Origin: Myxococcales bacterium
Lineage (GTDB): Bacteria; Myxococcota_A; Polyangia; Haliangiales; Haliangiaceae
Reading direction: 5' to 3'
Length of the DNA stretch: 64,000 bases
NCBI GenBank assembly: GCA_016717005.1
Contig: JADJUF010000039.1
Location: 992,001 to 1,056,000, forward strand
This document shows, one piece after another, positions 13,911-22,509 of the stretch. How positions within the stretch are numbered: the stretch's first letter is position 1; the number at the start of each line of letters is the position of its first letter. Position numbers and translations under genes: made by a program. Below the pieces are notes generated by a model. It was not told where the DNA came from. It ran no database searches and saw only the letters and a program-made list of their open reading frames with translations.

Positions 13911-15391
13911 CCGCGCGCGCCACCCTCGCCCGCGTCGCCGGCGTCGCCGTCGCGCTCGCCGCCTGCCAGACCCAGCCCGGTCCGGACCTGCAGGTGCTGA
14001 CCGAGACCGCGCGCCCGCGCTGGAGCGACGGGCTGCCGCGGACCTCGGCGATCTTCGACGGCACGACCGTGCGCCTGCGCGGCGCCCGCGGCGAGACCCT
14101 CGGGCTCGAGATCGTGCGCACCGCGCGCGCGCCGGTCGACGTGACCGTCGCGATCGACGGCGTCGACGTCCACGGCTTCACGGTCGACCACGCCCGCGTC
14201 GATTCGCCGTCGACGTCGCTGTACGGGCGCAGCCGCGGCCCCGGCGGCTACCCCGATCGCCTGACCCCGGTCGTCGGCCCGATCGCCACGCCGCGCATGG
14301 CCTACGTCGACGTCGCGATCGCGGCCGACGCCGCGGTCGGCCTGCACCGCGGCACGCTCGCGGTCGACGACACGCGCTACGCGATCGAGCTGACCGTCGA
14401 GCCGCTGACGCTGCCGCCGCTCGACCGCGCGCCGTGGGTGTGGGCCTACTACGACGCGCGCGAGATCAAGCGCGTCACCGGCGCGACCTACGACGACGTC
14501 GTCCTCGCCGCCGAGCGCCGCTACGCCGCGCTGTTCCGCAGCTACGGCGTGATCGCGTCGCCCGAGCTCACCGCCGACAGCTGGCCCCTGCGGCGCGACC
14601 TGATCGCGGGCCTGCGGTACGTGCCGGTGCTGTTGCCGCGCGAGCCCGACGCGCTCGCGGCCGAGGTCGCCGGCTGGATCGAGCGCACCGCCGGCGCCGG
14701 GGTCGTGCCGTTCGCGATCCCGGTCGACGAGCCGCGCACCGCCGACGCCGAGGCCGCGGTCCGCGACCTGAGCGCGCGGGTCCGCGCCGCCGGCGGCGGG
14801 CCCGGCCGCTTCCTCTACGCCGTCACCCACGGGCCGAGCCCCGCGCTCGGCGACGCCATCGACGTCTACGTCGCGTCCGACGCGGTCCGGCGCGGCGTCG
14901 CGCCGCCGGCCCAGGCCTGGACCTACAACGGCGCGCCCGGCTGGGCCGGCGCGATGGTCGTCGACGCCGCGCACGACGGCACGCTGCGGTCGTGGGGCTG
15001 GCTCGGCTTCGCCTACGACCTCCCGATCTGGTACGTGTGGGACGCGCTCTACTGGCGCGACCGCCACAACCGCGGGCGCGATCAGGCGCCGGAGCACGAC
15101 CTCGCCCGCGCGCCGATCACCTTCGACGACGGCGAGGACCACGGCGCCCTCGACGGGGTCCTCGCCTACCCGGGCCCGCTGCCGTCGCTGCGCCTGGCCC
15201 AGCTCCGCCGCGGCCTGACCGATCGGCTGTTGCTCGAGGCCTACGCCGCCCGCGCCGGCCGCCCCGCCGCCCTCGCGCTGGTGCGCGAGCTCATCCCGAC
15301 GGCGGGCCCGCCGCGCTGGCCCGCCGACGACGCCGCCTGGGAGCGCGTGCGCCTGCGGCTGCTCGACGCCGCCGTGGCCGCCGCTCACTGA
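13907..15391 (+). CDS. DUF4091-like glycoside-hydrolase-fold lipoprotein
   Basis: 494 residues. The GTG start gives a signal sequence with lipobox ALAAC at about Cys20. A beta-rich N-terminal domain (VDVTVAIDGVDVHGF ... RGTLAVDDTRYAIELTVEPLTL) precedes a barrel-like domain: WVWAYYDAREIKRVTG, VVPFAIPVDEPRTADAEA, then AQAWTYNGAPGWAGAMVVDA. The end, GVLAYPGPLPSLRLAQLRRGLTDRLLLEAYAAR, matches the C-terminal signature of DUF4091 proteins, which resemble glycoside hydrolases. It may act on a surface or prey polysaccharide. Overlaps the molybdoenzyme gene by 4 bases and converges on the EI24-like gene with a 7-base overlap. Confidence 0.78.
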   Translation: MTARATLARVAGVAVALAACQTQPGPDLQVLTETARPRWSDGLPRTSAIFDGTTVRLRGARGETLGLEIVRTARAPVDVTVAIDGVDVHGFTVDHARVDSPSTSLYGRSRGPGGYPDRLTPVVGPIATPRMAYVDVAIAADAAVGLHRGTLAVDDTRYAIELTVEPLTLPPLDRAPWVWAYYDAREIKRVTGATYDDVVLAAERRYAALFRSYGVIASPELTADSWPLRRDLIAGLRYVPVLLPREPDALAAEVAGWIERTAGAGVVPFAIPVDEPRTADAEAAVRDLSARVRAAGGGPGRFLYAVTHGPSPALGDAIDVYVASDAVRRGVAPPAQAWTYNGAPGWAGAMVVDAAHDGTLRSWGWLGFAYDLPIWYVWDALYWRDRHNRGRDQAPEHDLARAPITFDDGEDHGALDGVLAYPGPLPSLRLAQLRRGLTDRLLLEAYAARAGRPAALALVRELIPTAGPPRWPADDAAWERVRLRLLDAAVAAAH

Positions 15392-16134
15392 CCGGGCGGG
15401 CGCGGGCCTTCGAGGTCGGCGGTGGCGAGCGTCGCGCCGACGGTGCCGAGGCCGAGCGTGATCAGGTTGACCCTGGGCACCAGCAGCAGCGCGGCGACCG
15501 CGGCGCCGAGGCCGAGCCCGCGGCGTCGATCCTGCGCGAGGTGCGCGCGCACGGCCCGACGACCGAGCCCGCGCGACGCGAACGCGGCCTCGTAGCAGTC
15601 GACGGCGGCGCCGCGCATGGTCAACCAGACGGCGATCGCGCCCGCGGCGATGCCGCCGATCACCGGCACCAGCGACAGCGCGAACAGCAGCACCGCGATG
15701 ACCGCGGTCGCGAGCACGCGGCCCAGCCCGACCACCGCGCCCACCAGCGCGTCGCGCAGGAACGCCAGCGCGCCGGCCGGCGGCCGCACCCGGCCGGTGT
15801 GGCGCGCGTCGACCGCGGCGGCCAGGAGCTCGTTGAACGGCCCCGCGACCACGCCCACCACCGGCACGAACAGCACCAGCGCGACCACGCCCAGCGCGAT
15901 CACCGTGAGCGCCCAGACCAGCCCGCTGGCCCAGCGCTCGATCGCGCTCGGCATCCAGCCGGCGACCCAGTCGACCAGCGGGCCGGCGATCGCGGCGACG
16001 GCGACGACCGCCCCCGCCAGCACGATCAGCGCGACCAGCGCCGGCGCGATCGCCCAGATCCACAGGCCCGGGTGCGCCCGCAGGAAGCGGAAGCCGTCGC
16101 TCACGTCGCGCGCGCCTCGCGCGAAACCGGTCAT
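15385..16134 (-). CDS. EI24/CysZ-like integral membrane protein
   Basis: 249 residues from MTGFARGARDVSDGFRFL; a GTG 39 bases further up (16173) is possible but adds only a few basic residues. Several hydrophobic stretches fit the EI24 domain: PGLWIWAIAPALVALIVLAG, SGLVWALTVIALGVVALVLF, TAVIAVLLFALSLVPVIGG and the late GLGLGAAVAALLLVPRVNLI. The motif GPFNELLAAAVDARHTG resembles the P-[FL]-N/D-x-L-x-E-x-[VI] loop of CysZ relatives, which transport sulfate in enterobacteria. No cysteine-biosynthesis gene is nearby, so sulfate transport is not claimed. Confidence 0.8.
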   Translation of the reverse strand: MTGFARGARDVSDGFRFLRAHPGLWIWAIAPALVALIVLAGAVVAVAAIAGPLVDWVAGWMPSAIERWASGLVWALTVIALGVVALVLFVPVVGVVAGPFNELLAAAVDARHTGRVRPPAGALAFLRDALVGAVVGLGRVLATAVIAVLLFALSLVPVIGGIAAGAIAVWLTMRGAAVDCYEAAFASRGLGRRAVRAHLAQDRRRGLGLGAAVAALLLVPRVNLITLGLGTVGATLATADLEGPRPPGQ

Positions 16135-16230
16135 CGCGCGAACGTAGCGCACCAGCGCCGCGACGACGCGCACGCCGGCGCCCGATCGACGCGGCGCAGC
16201 GCACGCGTCCGGAATCGCCGACGCCCAGGG

Positions 16231-16773
16231 CTACGGGGTCGCCAGCGCGCCGACGAAGCGCCCGGCGTACGTCGTCGCCGCGCCGCGCTCGGGATCGGCC
16301 TCGGGGTAGCACCGGATCTCGTACGTGCCCTCGAGCCGCGCCCCCGGCGTCAACCGGCCATCGGTGGGTCCGGCGGTGATCCGGATCGCCCCGGCGTCGT
16401 CGGCGCCGGTCATGCACCGCACGCCGGCGGCGGTCGTGACCGTGGCCCGGGTCGCGCCGCGATCCCACGCGAAGCCGAGCGGGTAGTCGCCGGGGCCGCC
16501 CAGCCGGACGATCACCAGCGCGAGCTCGGCCGGCGACGCCCCGGCGATCGTCCCGTGGAGATCGGTGCGACCGCCGTCGAGCGACTGCGCGATCACCAGC
16601 TCCGCGATCGCTGGCTCGGCGGCCTCGGGTTCAGCGCTCGACGCGCCGGCCGGGCCTCCGCCGGCGTCGAGGTCGGTCGACGCGGTCGGCGCGATCGGCG
16701 CCGGCCCGTGCCGGCACGCGCCCACGAGCGCCAGGACCGACAGCAGGGACAGCACGGGACCACGCGACGCCAT
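16231..16773 (-). CDS. Lipoprotein of unknown function
   Basis: 180 residues. The signal sequence MASRGPVLSLLSVLALVGAC ends in a strong lipobox at Cys20. An Ala/Pro/Glu linker leads into a compact beta-rich domain (IAELVIAQSLDGGRTDLHG, LALVIVRLGGPGDYPLGFAW) that ends with EGTYEIRCYPEADPERG and FVGALATP. I do not recognise the family. Its start faces the divergent gene at 16953 across a 179-base gap holding the FNR/DNR-like palindrome at 16836, whose centre is 69.5 bases from this ATG, so it could belong to the same regulon. Confidence 0.75.
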   Translation of the reverse strand: MASRGPVLSLLSVLALVGACRHGPAPIAPTASTDLDAGGGPAGASSAEPEAAEPAIAELVIAQSLDGGRTDLHGTIAGASPAELALVIVRLGGPGDYPLGFAWDRGATRATVTTAAGVRCMTGADDAGAIRITAGPTDGRLTPGARLEGTYEIRCYPEADPERGAATTYAGRFVGALATP

Positions 16774-16835
16774 CGGTCGATCATGCCGAAGGGACCGCGC
16801 GCGCGCTACTGGGCCGACCGCGCCGGCGCGGCGAC

Positions 16836-16849
16836 TTGACGACGGTCAA
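16836..16849. promoter_or_regulatory. FNR/DNR-type binding site (site A)
   Basis: TTGACGACGGTCAA: perfect inverted repeat TTGAC-N4-GTCAA, the half-site type used by FNR/DNR/FixK-like members of the CRP family. It lies between two divergent genes. A TACGCT -10-like hexamer at 16922-16927 would place the rightward transcription start near 16934, putting the site centre at about -91.5, an allowed class I position. Confidence 0.6.
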
Positions 16850-16952
16850 CCGCGCTCGACCTACCGCGCGGCGGCGCCCGCGTCGACGGACGATCGACCG
16901 GACGTGCGCGCATCGCGGCGCTACGCTGGGCTGTCCCCTCAGGAGGCCGCCT

Positions 16953-18757
16953 GTGCATGTCGACAACCGACAGCTGGTCGCGCAATGGGCGTACGACACC
17001 CACGCGGTGCTCGCGCGCTTTCACCTCTGGCTCGAGGCGGTCGAGATCGAGCGAGCGCAGCGCGACGAGGTTTCGAGCCGCGCGTTCCCGCCGCGCGGCA
17101 TCACCCGCGGCCTGGCCATGACCGCGGCGGCGACCGCCCTCGGCACGCGCCTGTTCGGCCATTTCGGCGAGGGGCTCGGCGTCGACAAGATCACGTACAA
17201 CCAGGTCAAGAAGGCCGCCGACGCGGTCTCGGCCTACGCGATGAGCGAGGGCCTGTGGCACCTGACGCGCGCCCTGCCCGAGAACCACGCGGTGATGGTG
17301 TCGCTCGGTGAGGGCCTGATGCCCAAGGCCGGCGAGACGCCCGAGATGGGCGCGAACCCGCTGCTCGGCTTCGGGCGGGTCTACGCCCGGCCCGAGGTGG
17401 CGCGCGTCGTCGACGACGCGGTCCGGCGGCTGCTCAACGACCCGACCTGGCGCTTCGACGACTTCCGCGCGCGCCTGCGCGAGCGCGGCATCACCGTGTG
17501 GGGCGCCGCGGTCGACACGCTCGAGAACACCTCGCGCTTCGCCGAGGGCCACGAGGTCGGCCCGATGACGGTGCTGCACCTGTTCGACACGCCGCTGCGC
17601 GTGACCCGCCCGTACGAGGCGTACATGGGCTGCCTGACGGTGCCGCGCCCGGTCGTGGCCGAGGCCGCCGCGCGCTCGCGCCTGCTCGACTTCCGCACGC
17701 CGCGGGCCGAGGTGCTCGACGCGATCGAGCGCGCGTACCCCGGGATCGCCCGCGCCCACGTCCACGTGTGGACGCTGCGCGGCAAGAGCCGGGCGGTCCG
17801 GCTGGCGCGGCTGTGGGACGAGTGGACCGCGCTCGGCGTCCACCTGGTCGAGGACGGCTGGCGGGCGCCGTCGGGCGTGCCGGTGTTCGTCGACTCGGGC
17901 ACGTACGCGCCGACGTTCCTGGTCGGATCGTGGCGCGACGACGCCGGCGCCACCCACGTGTTCCTGTGCGACGGCTACGCGGCGTCGGCCGAGGCGGTGC
18001 AGGCGGCGAGCCTGGCCGAGGTGCTCGACGTCGACGCGACGATGGCGCCGTTCTCGTCGACGTTCGAGGGCGACCTCGACGAGGAGGACCGGCTGATGCG
18101 GCTCGACCCGGCCGCGCCCGACTTCGCCGCCGCGGTCGCCGCGGTCACCGGCTCGCCCGACGCGCGCCGGGCGGACCGGGTCGCCGCGTCGATCCGCGAC
18201 GCCGCCAGCGCCGAGATCCCGCTCGGGCACCGTGCCCTGCGCGCCGACGATCTCATGCCCGACAAGGGCTGGCGCGTGCTCGCGGCCATCGGCCACATCG
18301 GCGACGACCCGTACACGGGCGCGCCCGGCGTCGAGCGCCTCGCCGACGATCGCTACCGCGTGACCACCAGCCTCGCGACCCACGCCGCGCGGTCGCGGGT
18401 GAGGTTCACGGTCCGGCTGCTCGACGGGCTCGAGGGCGCGCGCCAGGTGTGGAGCCCGCTGCTGGTGCGGTTCCTGACCGGCACCGACTACCTGCACCGG
18501 CCGGCCAAGATCTCGTACTCGGGGCGGATCCGGAACGAGCTCCAGACGATGTTCTCGACCGCGCTCGACCACGACGGCGACCGCATCCGCGTGTGCTTCG
18601 ATCGCATCGACGAGCGCGTGCTGCCGCCGGCCGGCAAGGCCGCGCTGCGCCGGGCGCTGACCTGGTACCGCGAGCACCACCCGGCGTGGTTCGGCTGGCT
18701 CGAGCTGGCCGACGACGCGCCCGCCGGCGCGATCCACGGTGACGCCCAGGCGGCCCG
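16953..18757 (+). CDS. Large protein of unrecognised family; no in-frame stop at its expected end
   Basis: Start is secure: GTG 16953 with a perfect AGGAGG at 16941-16946. The first 600 or so residues look like a real cytoplasmic protein (VDNRQLVAQWAYDTHAVLAR, GFGRVYARPEVARVVDDA, KISYSGRIRNELQTMFSTAL, RRALTWYREHHPAWFGWLEL) with no signal peptide or membrane helices. I do not recognise the family. The frame has no stop until 20462: after AGAIHG (about 18740) it continues 570 codons antisense to selO with a composition expected of a shadow. A TGA at 18740-18742 in another frame suggests an indel near the 3' end. End coordinate given here is the limit of plausible coding before selO. Site A lies upstream. 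Confidence 0.6.
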
Positions 18758-18758
18758 C

Positions 18759-20228
18759 TCACGTCCCGCAGAAGGTCCGGTGCGTGCGCTCGACGGCGTC
18801 GGGCGGCGCGTCGGCCAGCGCGGCGTGCGCGGGGTGCGCGTCGAACGGGCGGGCCAGCACCTCGAGCAGCGCCTCGAACGGGCGCAGATCGTCGCGCTCG
18901 ACCGCGGCGGTGAGCGCCTCCTCGACGCGGTGGTTGCGGGCGATGTACGCCGGGTTGGTCGTGCGCATGCGCGCCGCGGCGCCGGCGCCGTCGTCGCCGA
19001 GCCGCGCCCGCCAGCGGGTCAGCCACGGCGCGAACGCCCCGGCGGGCGCCAGCGCCTCGAGGCGATCGCTGTCGCACACCGCGGCGGTCCCGAGCGCGCG
19101 GAACGCCAGCGTGAAGTCGACGCGGTGCGCGGCCAGGACCGCGAGGAAGTCGTCGATCAGCGGGGCGTCGGCGGCGGTCGGCGCCGCCAGCCCGAGCTTG
19201 GCGCCCATGGCCGCGACCCAGCGCGCGCGGAACGCCGGCTCGAACCCGTCGATGAGCGCGGTGGCCTTGGCGACCGCGGCCGCGGGATCGGGATCGATCG
19301 CGGGCAAGAGCGTCTCCGCGAGCCGGGCCAGGTTCCACTGGGCGACGCGCGGCTGGTTGCCGTAGGCGTAGCGCCCGCCGTGATCGATCGAGCTGTAGAC
19401 GGTCTCCGGATCGTAGCTGTCCATGAACGCGCACGGCCCGTAGTCGATCGTCTCGCCGGAGATCGCGACGTTGTCGGTGTTCATCACGCCGTGGATGAAG
19501 CCGACCGCCATCCACTGCGCGATCAGCGCGGCCTGCCGCTCGACGACCGCGGTCAAGAGCGTGGTCGCGCGCTCGGCGGGCTCGACCGGCCACGGCCCGT
19601 GGCGCTCGAGCGCGTAGTCGGTCAGCCGCGCGACCATGTCGTGCTCGCCCCGGGCCGCGAAGTACTCGAAGGTGCCGACCCGCAGGTGACTGGCGGCGAC
19701 GCGCGCGACGACGGCGCCGGGCAGCGGGCGCTCGCGCCACACCGACTCGCCGGTCGTCACCACCGCGAGCGCGCGCGTGGTCGGCACGCCGAGCCCGGCC
19801 ATCGCCTCGCCCATCACGTACTCGCGCAGCATCGGGCCGAGCGTGGCCTTGCCGTCGCCGCTGCGCGCGAACGGCGTCGGGCCCGAGCCCTTGAGCTGCA
19901 GATCGAAGCGACGCCCGGCGCCGTCGACCAGCTCGCCGAGCAGCAGCGCCCGGCCGTCGCCGAGCCGGGGCGAGAAGCCGCCGAACTGGTGGCCCGCGTA
20001 CACCAGGGCGATCGGCGTCGCCCCGTCGGGCACGTCGACGCCCGCGAACAGCCGGGCCCCGGCGTCGCCCTCGAGCGCCTCGACGTCGAGCCCCAGCGCC
20101 GCGGCCAGCTCGCGGTTGACGCGCACCAGGCGCGGCGCCGGCGCCGCCGCCGCGCGGGCGGCGACGTAGGCGCCGGTCAGCGCCTGGGCGTACGTAGGTT
20201 CGGCGAAGCGGATCGTGGGCGGTCGCAA
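18759..20228 (-). CDS. selO: SelO-family pseudokinase (protein AMPylator)
   Basis: 489 residues from TTG 20228, the usual SelO length. SelO transfers AMP from ATP to protein Ser/Thr/Tyr and is tied to redox stress. Landmarks are AEPTYAQALTGAYVAA, LVRVNRELAAALGLD, YAGHQFGGFSPRLGDGRALL (nucleotide loop), DLQLKGSGPTPFARSGDGKA, the FIHGVMNTDNVAISGETIDYGPCAF catalytic/metal segment, and the C-terminal HRTFCGT with a Cys near the end where eukaryotes have selenocysteine. The TTG start is supported by family alignment and by TATACG (20235-20240) only 6 bases upstream. An ATG further upstream would add non-conserved residues. It faces the preceding rightward gene end to end. Confidence 0.92.
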   Translation of the reverse strand: MRPPTIRFAEPTYAQALTGAYVAARAAAAPAPRLVRVNRELAAALGLDVEALEGDAGARLFAGVDVPDGATPIALVYAGHQFGGFSPRLGDGRALLLGELVDGAGRRFDLQLKGSGPTPFARSGDGKATLGPMLREYVMGEAMAGLGVPTTRALAVVTTGESVWRERPLPGAVVARVAASHLRVGTFEYFAARGEHDMVARLTDYALERHGPWPVEPAERATTLLTAVVERQAALIAQWMAVGFIHGVMNTDNVAISGETIDYGPCAFMDSYDPETVYSSIDHGGRYAYGNQPRVAQWNLARLAETLLPAIDPDPAAAVAKATALIDGFEPAFRARWVAAMGAKLGLAAPTAADAPLIDDFLAVLAAHRVDFTLAFRALGTAAVCDSDRLEALAPAGAFAPWLTRWRARLGDDGAGAAARMRTTNPAYIARNHRVEEALTAAVERDDLRPFEALLEVLARPFDAHPAHAALADAPPDAVERTHRTFCGT

Positions 20229-20705
20229 GCCCGCCGTATAGCGCGCGCGCCGCCCGGTCGCAGCCGTTCGCGGAGGCGCTGGCGAGAGGACGGGATCCTG
20301 GGTCGCAAGACGTTGGATTCGATGCGATTTCTGGAGCTGCCGCGTCCGAGCGGGCCTGAAGAATCGCATCGTGGGTTGGCGTGCGTGGCACTGGCCTGCT
20401 GCCGGTGGGACTCCCCGCGGAGCCGTCGAAGGCCGCGCTGTTGGCGGTCGATCGTTCGGTGACGCGGACGGCGCCACGCCGATCGGGTCGGCCGCGTCGA
20501 AGGCCGCGCTGTTGGCGGTCGATCGTTCGGTAGCGGCCCGCGCGCAACGCCGCGCGCAGTCGGCCGCGCGCCGAGGCGAGGCCCGGCAGCTCAGCGCCGC
20601 CCACGAGGGGCTCGTTGCCGACGCGGCCGAGACGGTGATCGGCGCGTTCCACCACCACGGCGTGCAGCAGGTGGGCGAGTAGCCCGGCCTCGGCGCTCGT
20701 CGTGG
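20229..20705. other. Non-coding stretch between selO and the DGC-domain gene, with hairpin
   Basis: 477 bases without a convincing gene. It holds the selO promoter region, an inverted repeat (10-base arms 20320-20329 and 20362-20371, core GATGCGATT/AATCGCATC, 32-base loop) and a 37-base direct repeat. On the minus strand an ATG at 20709 overlaps the DGC-gene stop (ATGA) and opens MTTTSAEAGLLAHLLHAVV, but the frame runs without stop into selO as a shadow, so I do not call it a gene; a broken gene is possible. Confidence 0.5.
20424..20531. repeat. Pair of 37-base perfect direct repeats
   Basis: Positions 20424-20460 and 20495-20531 are identical over 37 bases (beginning CGTCGAAGGCCGCGCTG and ending GATCGTTCGGT), 71 bases apart, in the intergenic region upstream of selO. 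The sequence between them (GACGCGGACGGCGCCACG) is not repeated. No gene covers them. Confidence 0.8.
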
Positions 20706-21110
20706 TCATGGCGCCGATGGTGGTGCAACGGGCGCGTCCGCGCTGGCCGCCGCCAGCGCCGCGACCTGCGCCACCAGCGCCGCCAGCAGCTCCTCGGCCT
20801 GGACCGGATCGAAGTCCATGTGCTGGCGCTTGGCGACGCCGAGTTCGGTCAACGTGACATGCACCACCGGCTCCAGCCCATGCCGGCTCAGGCAGCGCCG
20901 CGCGCAGTGCAGCGGGCAGCCGTCGAGCGCCACCAGCGGCCGCGCGCCGCGGCGCGCGACCCGCACGATCGGCTCGACGTCGCCGCCGAGCCCGGCCACG
21001 CACGACATCTCGGCGACGCCGGCGCGGTCGAGCCGCACCGCCAGGTGGTTGGCGAGCTGCGCCGCGCTCGAGCACCCCGAGCACGCGTACACCAGCGGAC
21101 CGGTCGGCAT
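20706..21110 (-). CDS. DGC-domain putative zinc-binding protein
   Basis: A 134-residue soluble protein of the DGC family (named for its Asp-Gly-Cys motif). Cys10 and Cys13 are in YACSGCSSAAQLANHLA, Cys37 in AEMSCVAGLGGDV, and Cys65, Cys69, Cys73 in ALDGCPLHCARRC: six Cys in the expected pattern for metal binding. The tail VHVTLTELGVAKRQHMDFD is also typical. Bacterial members often sit near redox or anaerobic genes; function is not established. FNR/DNR-like site B is centred 43.5 bases before the ATG, and GAAGGT lies 8 bases before it, so activation under low oxygen or nitrosative stress is likely. Confidence 0.88.
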   Translation of the reverse strand: MPTGPLVYACSGCSSAAQLANHLAVRLDRAGVAEMSCVAGLGGDVEPIVRVARRGARPLVALDGCPLHCARRCLSRHGLEPVVHVTLTELGVAKRQHMDFDPVQAEELLAALVAQVAALAAASADAPVAPPSAP

Positions 21111-21146
21111 GGACGACGACCTTCGCAGGCCCGCGCCAGGGGCGGC

Positions 21147-21160
21147 TTGACGGCGGTCAA
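21147..21160. promoter_or_regulatory. FNR/DNR-type binding site (site B)
   Basis: TTGACGGCGGTCAA, a perfect TTGAC-N4-GTCAA inverted repeat centred 43.5 bases upstream of the DGC-domain gene start and just after the end of the next leftward gene. With a leaderless transcript this is close to the -41.5 class II activator position. Confidence 0.7.
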
Positions 21161-21185
21161 GTCGCCGGCCGCGGCGACGCGGCCC

Positions 21186-21719
21186 TCAGCGCCTGGCCAC
21201 GAAGGACCAGTCGCCGCAGCGCAGCGCGCCGGCCTGGTCGGTGAGCACAGCGTGGGCCATCAGCGCCACGCCATCCAGGCCGGTGTCCTCGGTGATCGCG
21301 AACAGGCCGGCGGAGACCTGCAGGCCATCCTGATCGCTGAAGCCCATGCGGCCGCGATACAGCGCGAGCTCGGCGCCGCCACGCGCGACGACCAGCTCGA
21401 GCTGCGGATTGGCCGCGGCGGTGGGATCGTCGGGATCGCCAGGGATGATGCCGGTCGTGGCGACCGCGAAGACCAGCATCGCCGAGCCCTGCGGGCCGAC
21501 GACTAGCGGCACCTCGGCGCCGGCGGCGGCGGCCTCGAAGCGGCGCACCTCACCCAGCGCGCCGGTGCACGCCACGCCGGCGTCGGTGACGCAGCGGCCG
21601 ATGGTCAGGCTCTGGGTATCGCACGGCGGGGGAGCGTCGCGGGGCGGCGCGTCGATCGGTGCCGCGTCGGGGCCCGCGCACGCAGCTGCGGCGACGGCGA
21701 CCAAGGCTTCGCGGATCAT
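21186..21719 (-). CDS. Lipoprotein, second gene of a leftward pair
   Basis: 177 residues. Signal MIREALVAVAAAACAG with lipobox Cys14, then a Pro/Ala/Asp linker and three more Cys (CDTQSLTIGRC, GVACTGALG). The domain is beta-rich: VPLVVGPQGSAMLVFAV, LELVVARGGAELALYRGRMGF, and ends GALRCGDWSFVARR. Family not recognised. The ATG overlaps the stop of the upstream lipoprotein gene (ATGA), so the two are translationally coupled and under the same divergent FNR-like site C. Possibly surface partners of the cytochrome operon transcribed the other way; inference only. Confidence 0.75.
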   Translation of the reverse strand: MIREALVAVAAAACAGPDAAPIDAPPRDAPPPCDTQSLTIGRCVTDAGVACTGALGEVRRFEAAAAGAEVPLVVGPQGSAMLVFAVATTGIIPGDPDDPTAAANPQLELVVARGGAELALYRGRMGFSDQDGLQVSAGLFAITEDTGLDGVALMAHAVLTDQAGALRCGDWSFVARR

Positions 21720-22426
21720 GGCACCTCCACCACCAGCCACGACTCGTATTCGCTCGGCGGGCGCCACACCATCACCGAGAAGGCCGCGCCGCTCAGGTTG
21801 GTCGAGCGCAGCACCAGCAGATCGCCCGGGCCAGCGCTGGGATCGGCGCCGGCCAGCACCCGAACGAATGGGTTGTAGCCGCTCTGGCCGGCCTCGTCGT
21901 CGATGGTGGCGGCGATGAGCTGCTCGCGGCCGTCGGGGCCGCGCACCAGCAGCTCGTGGCGGGTGCGGCTGCCGGTCTCGTCGTAGTTGGGGACGTACAT
22001 CGCGACGTCGCCCGTCACGTCGGCGCAGAGCTCGATCGCGAACTCCGCGTAGGCGCCTGGCCCGACCAGGAAGTGCTCGCCGTGGACCAGCGCGGCGGGG
22101 CCCAGCGGGTGCGGCTCCTCGCCGGGTTGCCACCGGCCGTCACCGTTGGTGTCGTCGACGAACGTCCGGTCGTCGCACAGCGTGGCGTCGCCGCCACCGG
22201 CCCCGGTCTCGTGCAACAGCGGGTAGCGGCCGTCCGGGCGCGGCGAGCCCTGGCGCCCTTGCACGAACAGCCGGTGGCGTCCTGGCCCGGCCAGGCACGT
22301 CGGCGCGGTGGTGACCGCGTCGGCGTCCGCGGTGACGCTGGCGTCGGCGTCACCGCCGGGTCCGGCCGGGGTCCCGCACGCGCCAAGGGCGAGCGCAGCG
22401 ATGATCACCGGGGCGGCCCCGTGCAT
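21716..22426 (-). CDS. Lipoprotein, first gene of a leftward pair under the FNR-like site
   Basis: 236 residues from MHGAAPVIIAALALGACG; lipobox Cys at about residue 16, then a Gly/Asp/Ala linker. The mature part has paired Cys and a Ca-loop-like DTNGDGRWQPGEE, and beta strands such as HELLVRGPDGREQLIAATI and FSVMVWRPPSEYESWLVVEVP. I do not recognise it. The longer reading upstream of this ATG runs through the FNR-like palindrome and lacks a signal peptide, so ATG 22426 is preferred. The palindrome centre is exactly 41.5 bases from this start. Confidence 0.77.
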   Translation of the reverse strand: MHGAAPVIIAALALGACGTPAGPGGDADASVTADADAVTTAPTCLAGPGRHRLFVQGRQGSPRPDGRYPLLHETGAGGGDATLCDDRTFVDDTNGDGRWQPGEEPHPLGPAALVHGEHFLVGPGAYAEFAIELCADVTGDVAMYVPNYDETGSRTRHELLVRGPDGREQLIAATIDDEAGQSGYNPFVRVLAGADPSAGPGDLLVLRSTNLSGAAFSVMVWRPPSEYESWLVVEVP

Positions 22427-22460
22427 GCGGTCACGCTGGCACGAGCCGGTGAGCCGTGAC

Positions 22461-22474
22461 TTGATCGCCATCAA
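22461..22474. promoter_or_regulatory. Perfect FNR box between divergent operons (site C)
   Basis: TTGATCGCCATCAA matches the canonical FNR consensus TTGAT-N4-ATCAA at every defined base. The centre (22467.5) is 41.5 bases from the leftward lipoprotein ATG and 42.5 bases from the rightward cytochrome GTG, so one dimer could serve both promoters as a class II activator if transcription begins at the start codons. Confidence 0.8.
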
Positions 22475-22509
22475 GTCGCGACGCGGTCGCACCGCTAGGT
22501 TGCTCGAGC

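Noticed and set aside
18758..20462. Coding extension of the unrecognised gene across selO
   Set aside because: Its first codon positions match the third positions of selO and its composition is that of a shadow; selO has clear family motifs.
20371..20682. Open frame of 103 codons upstream of selO on the plus strand
   Set aside because: It covers the direct repeats, lacks motifs and a ribosome site, and is better explained by high GC.
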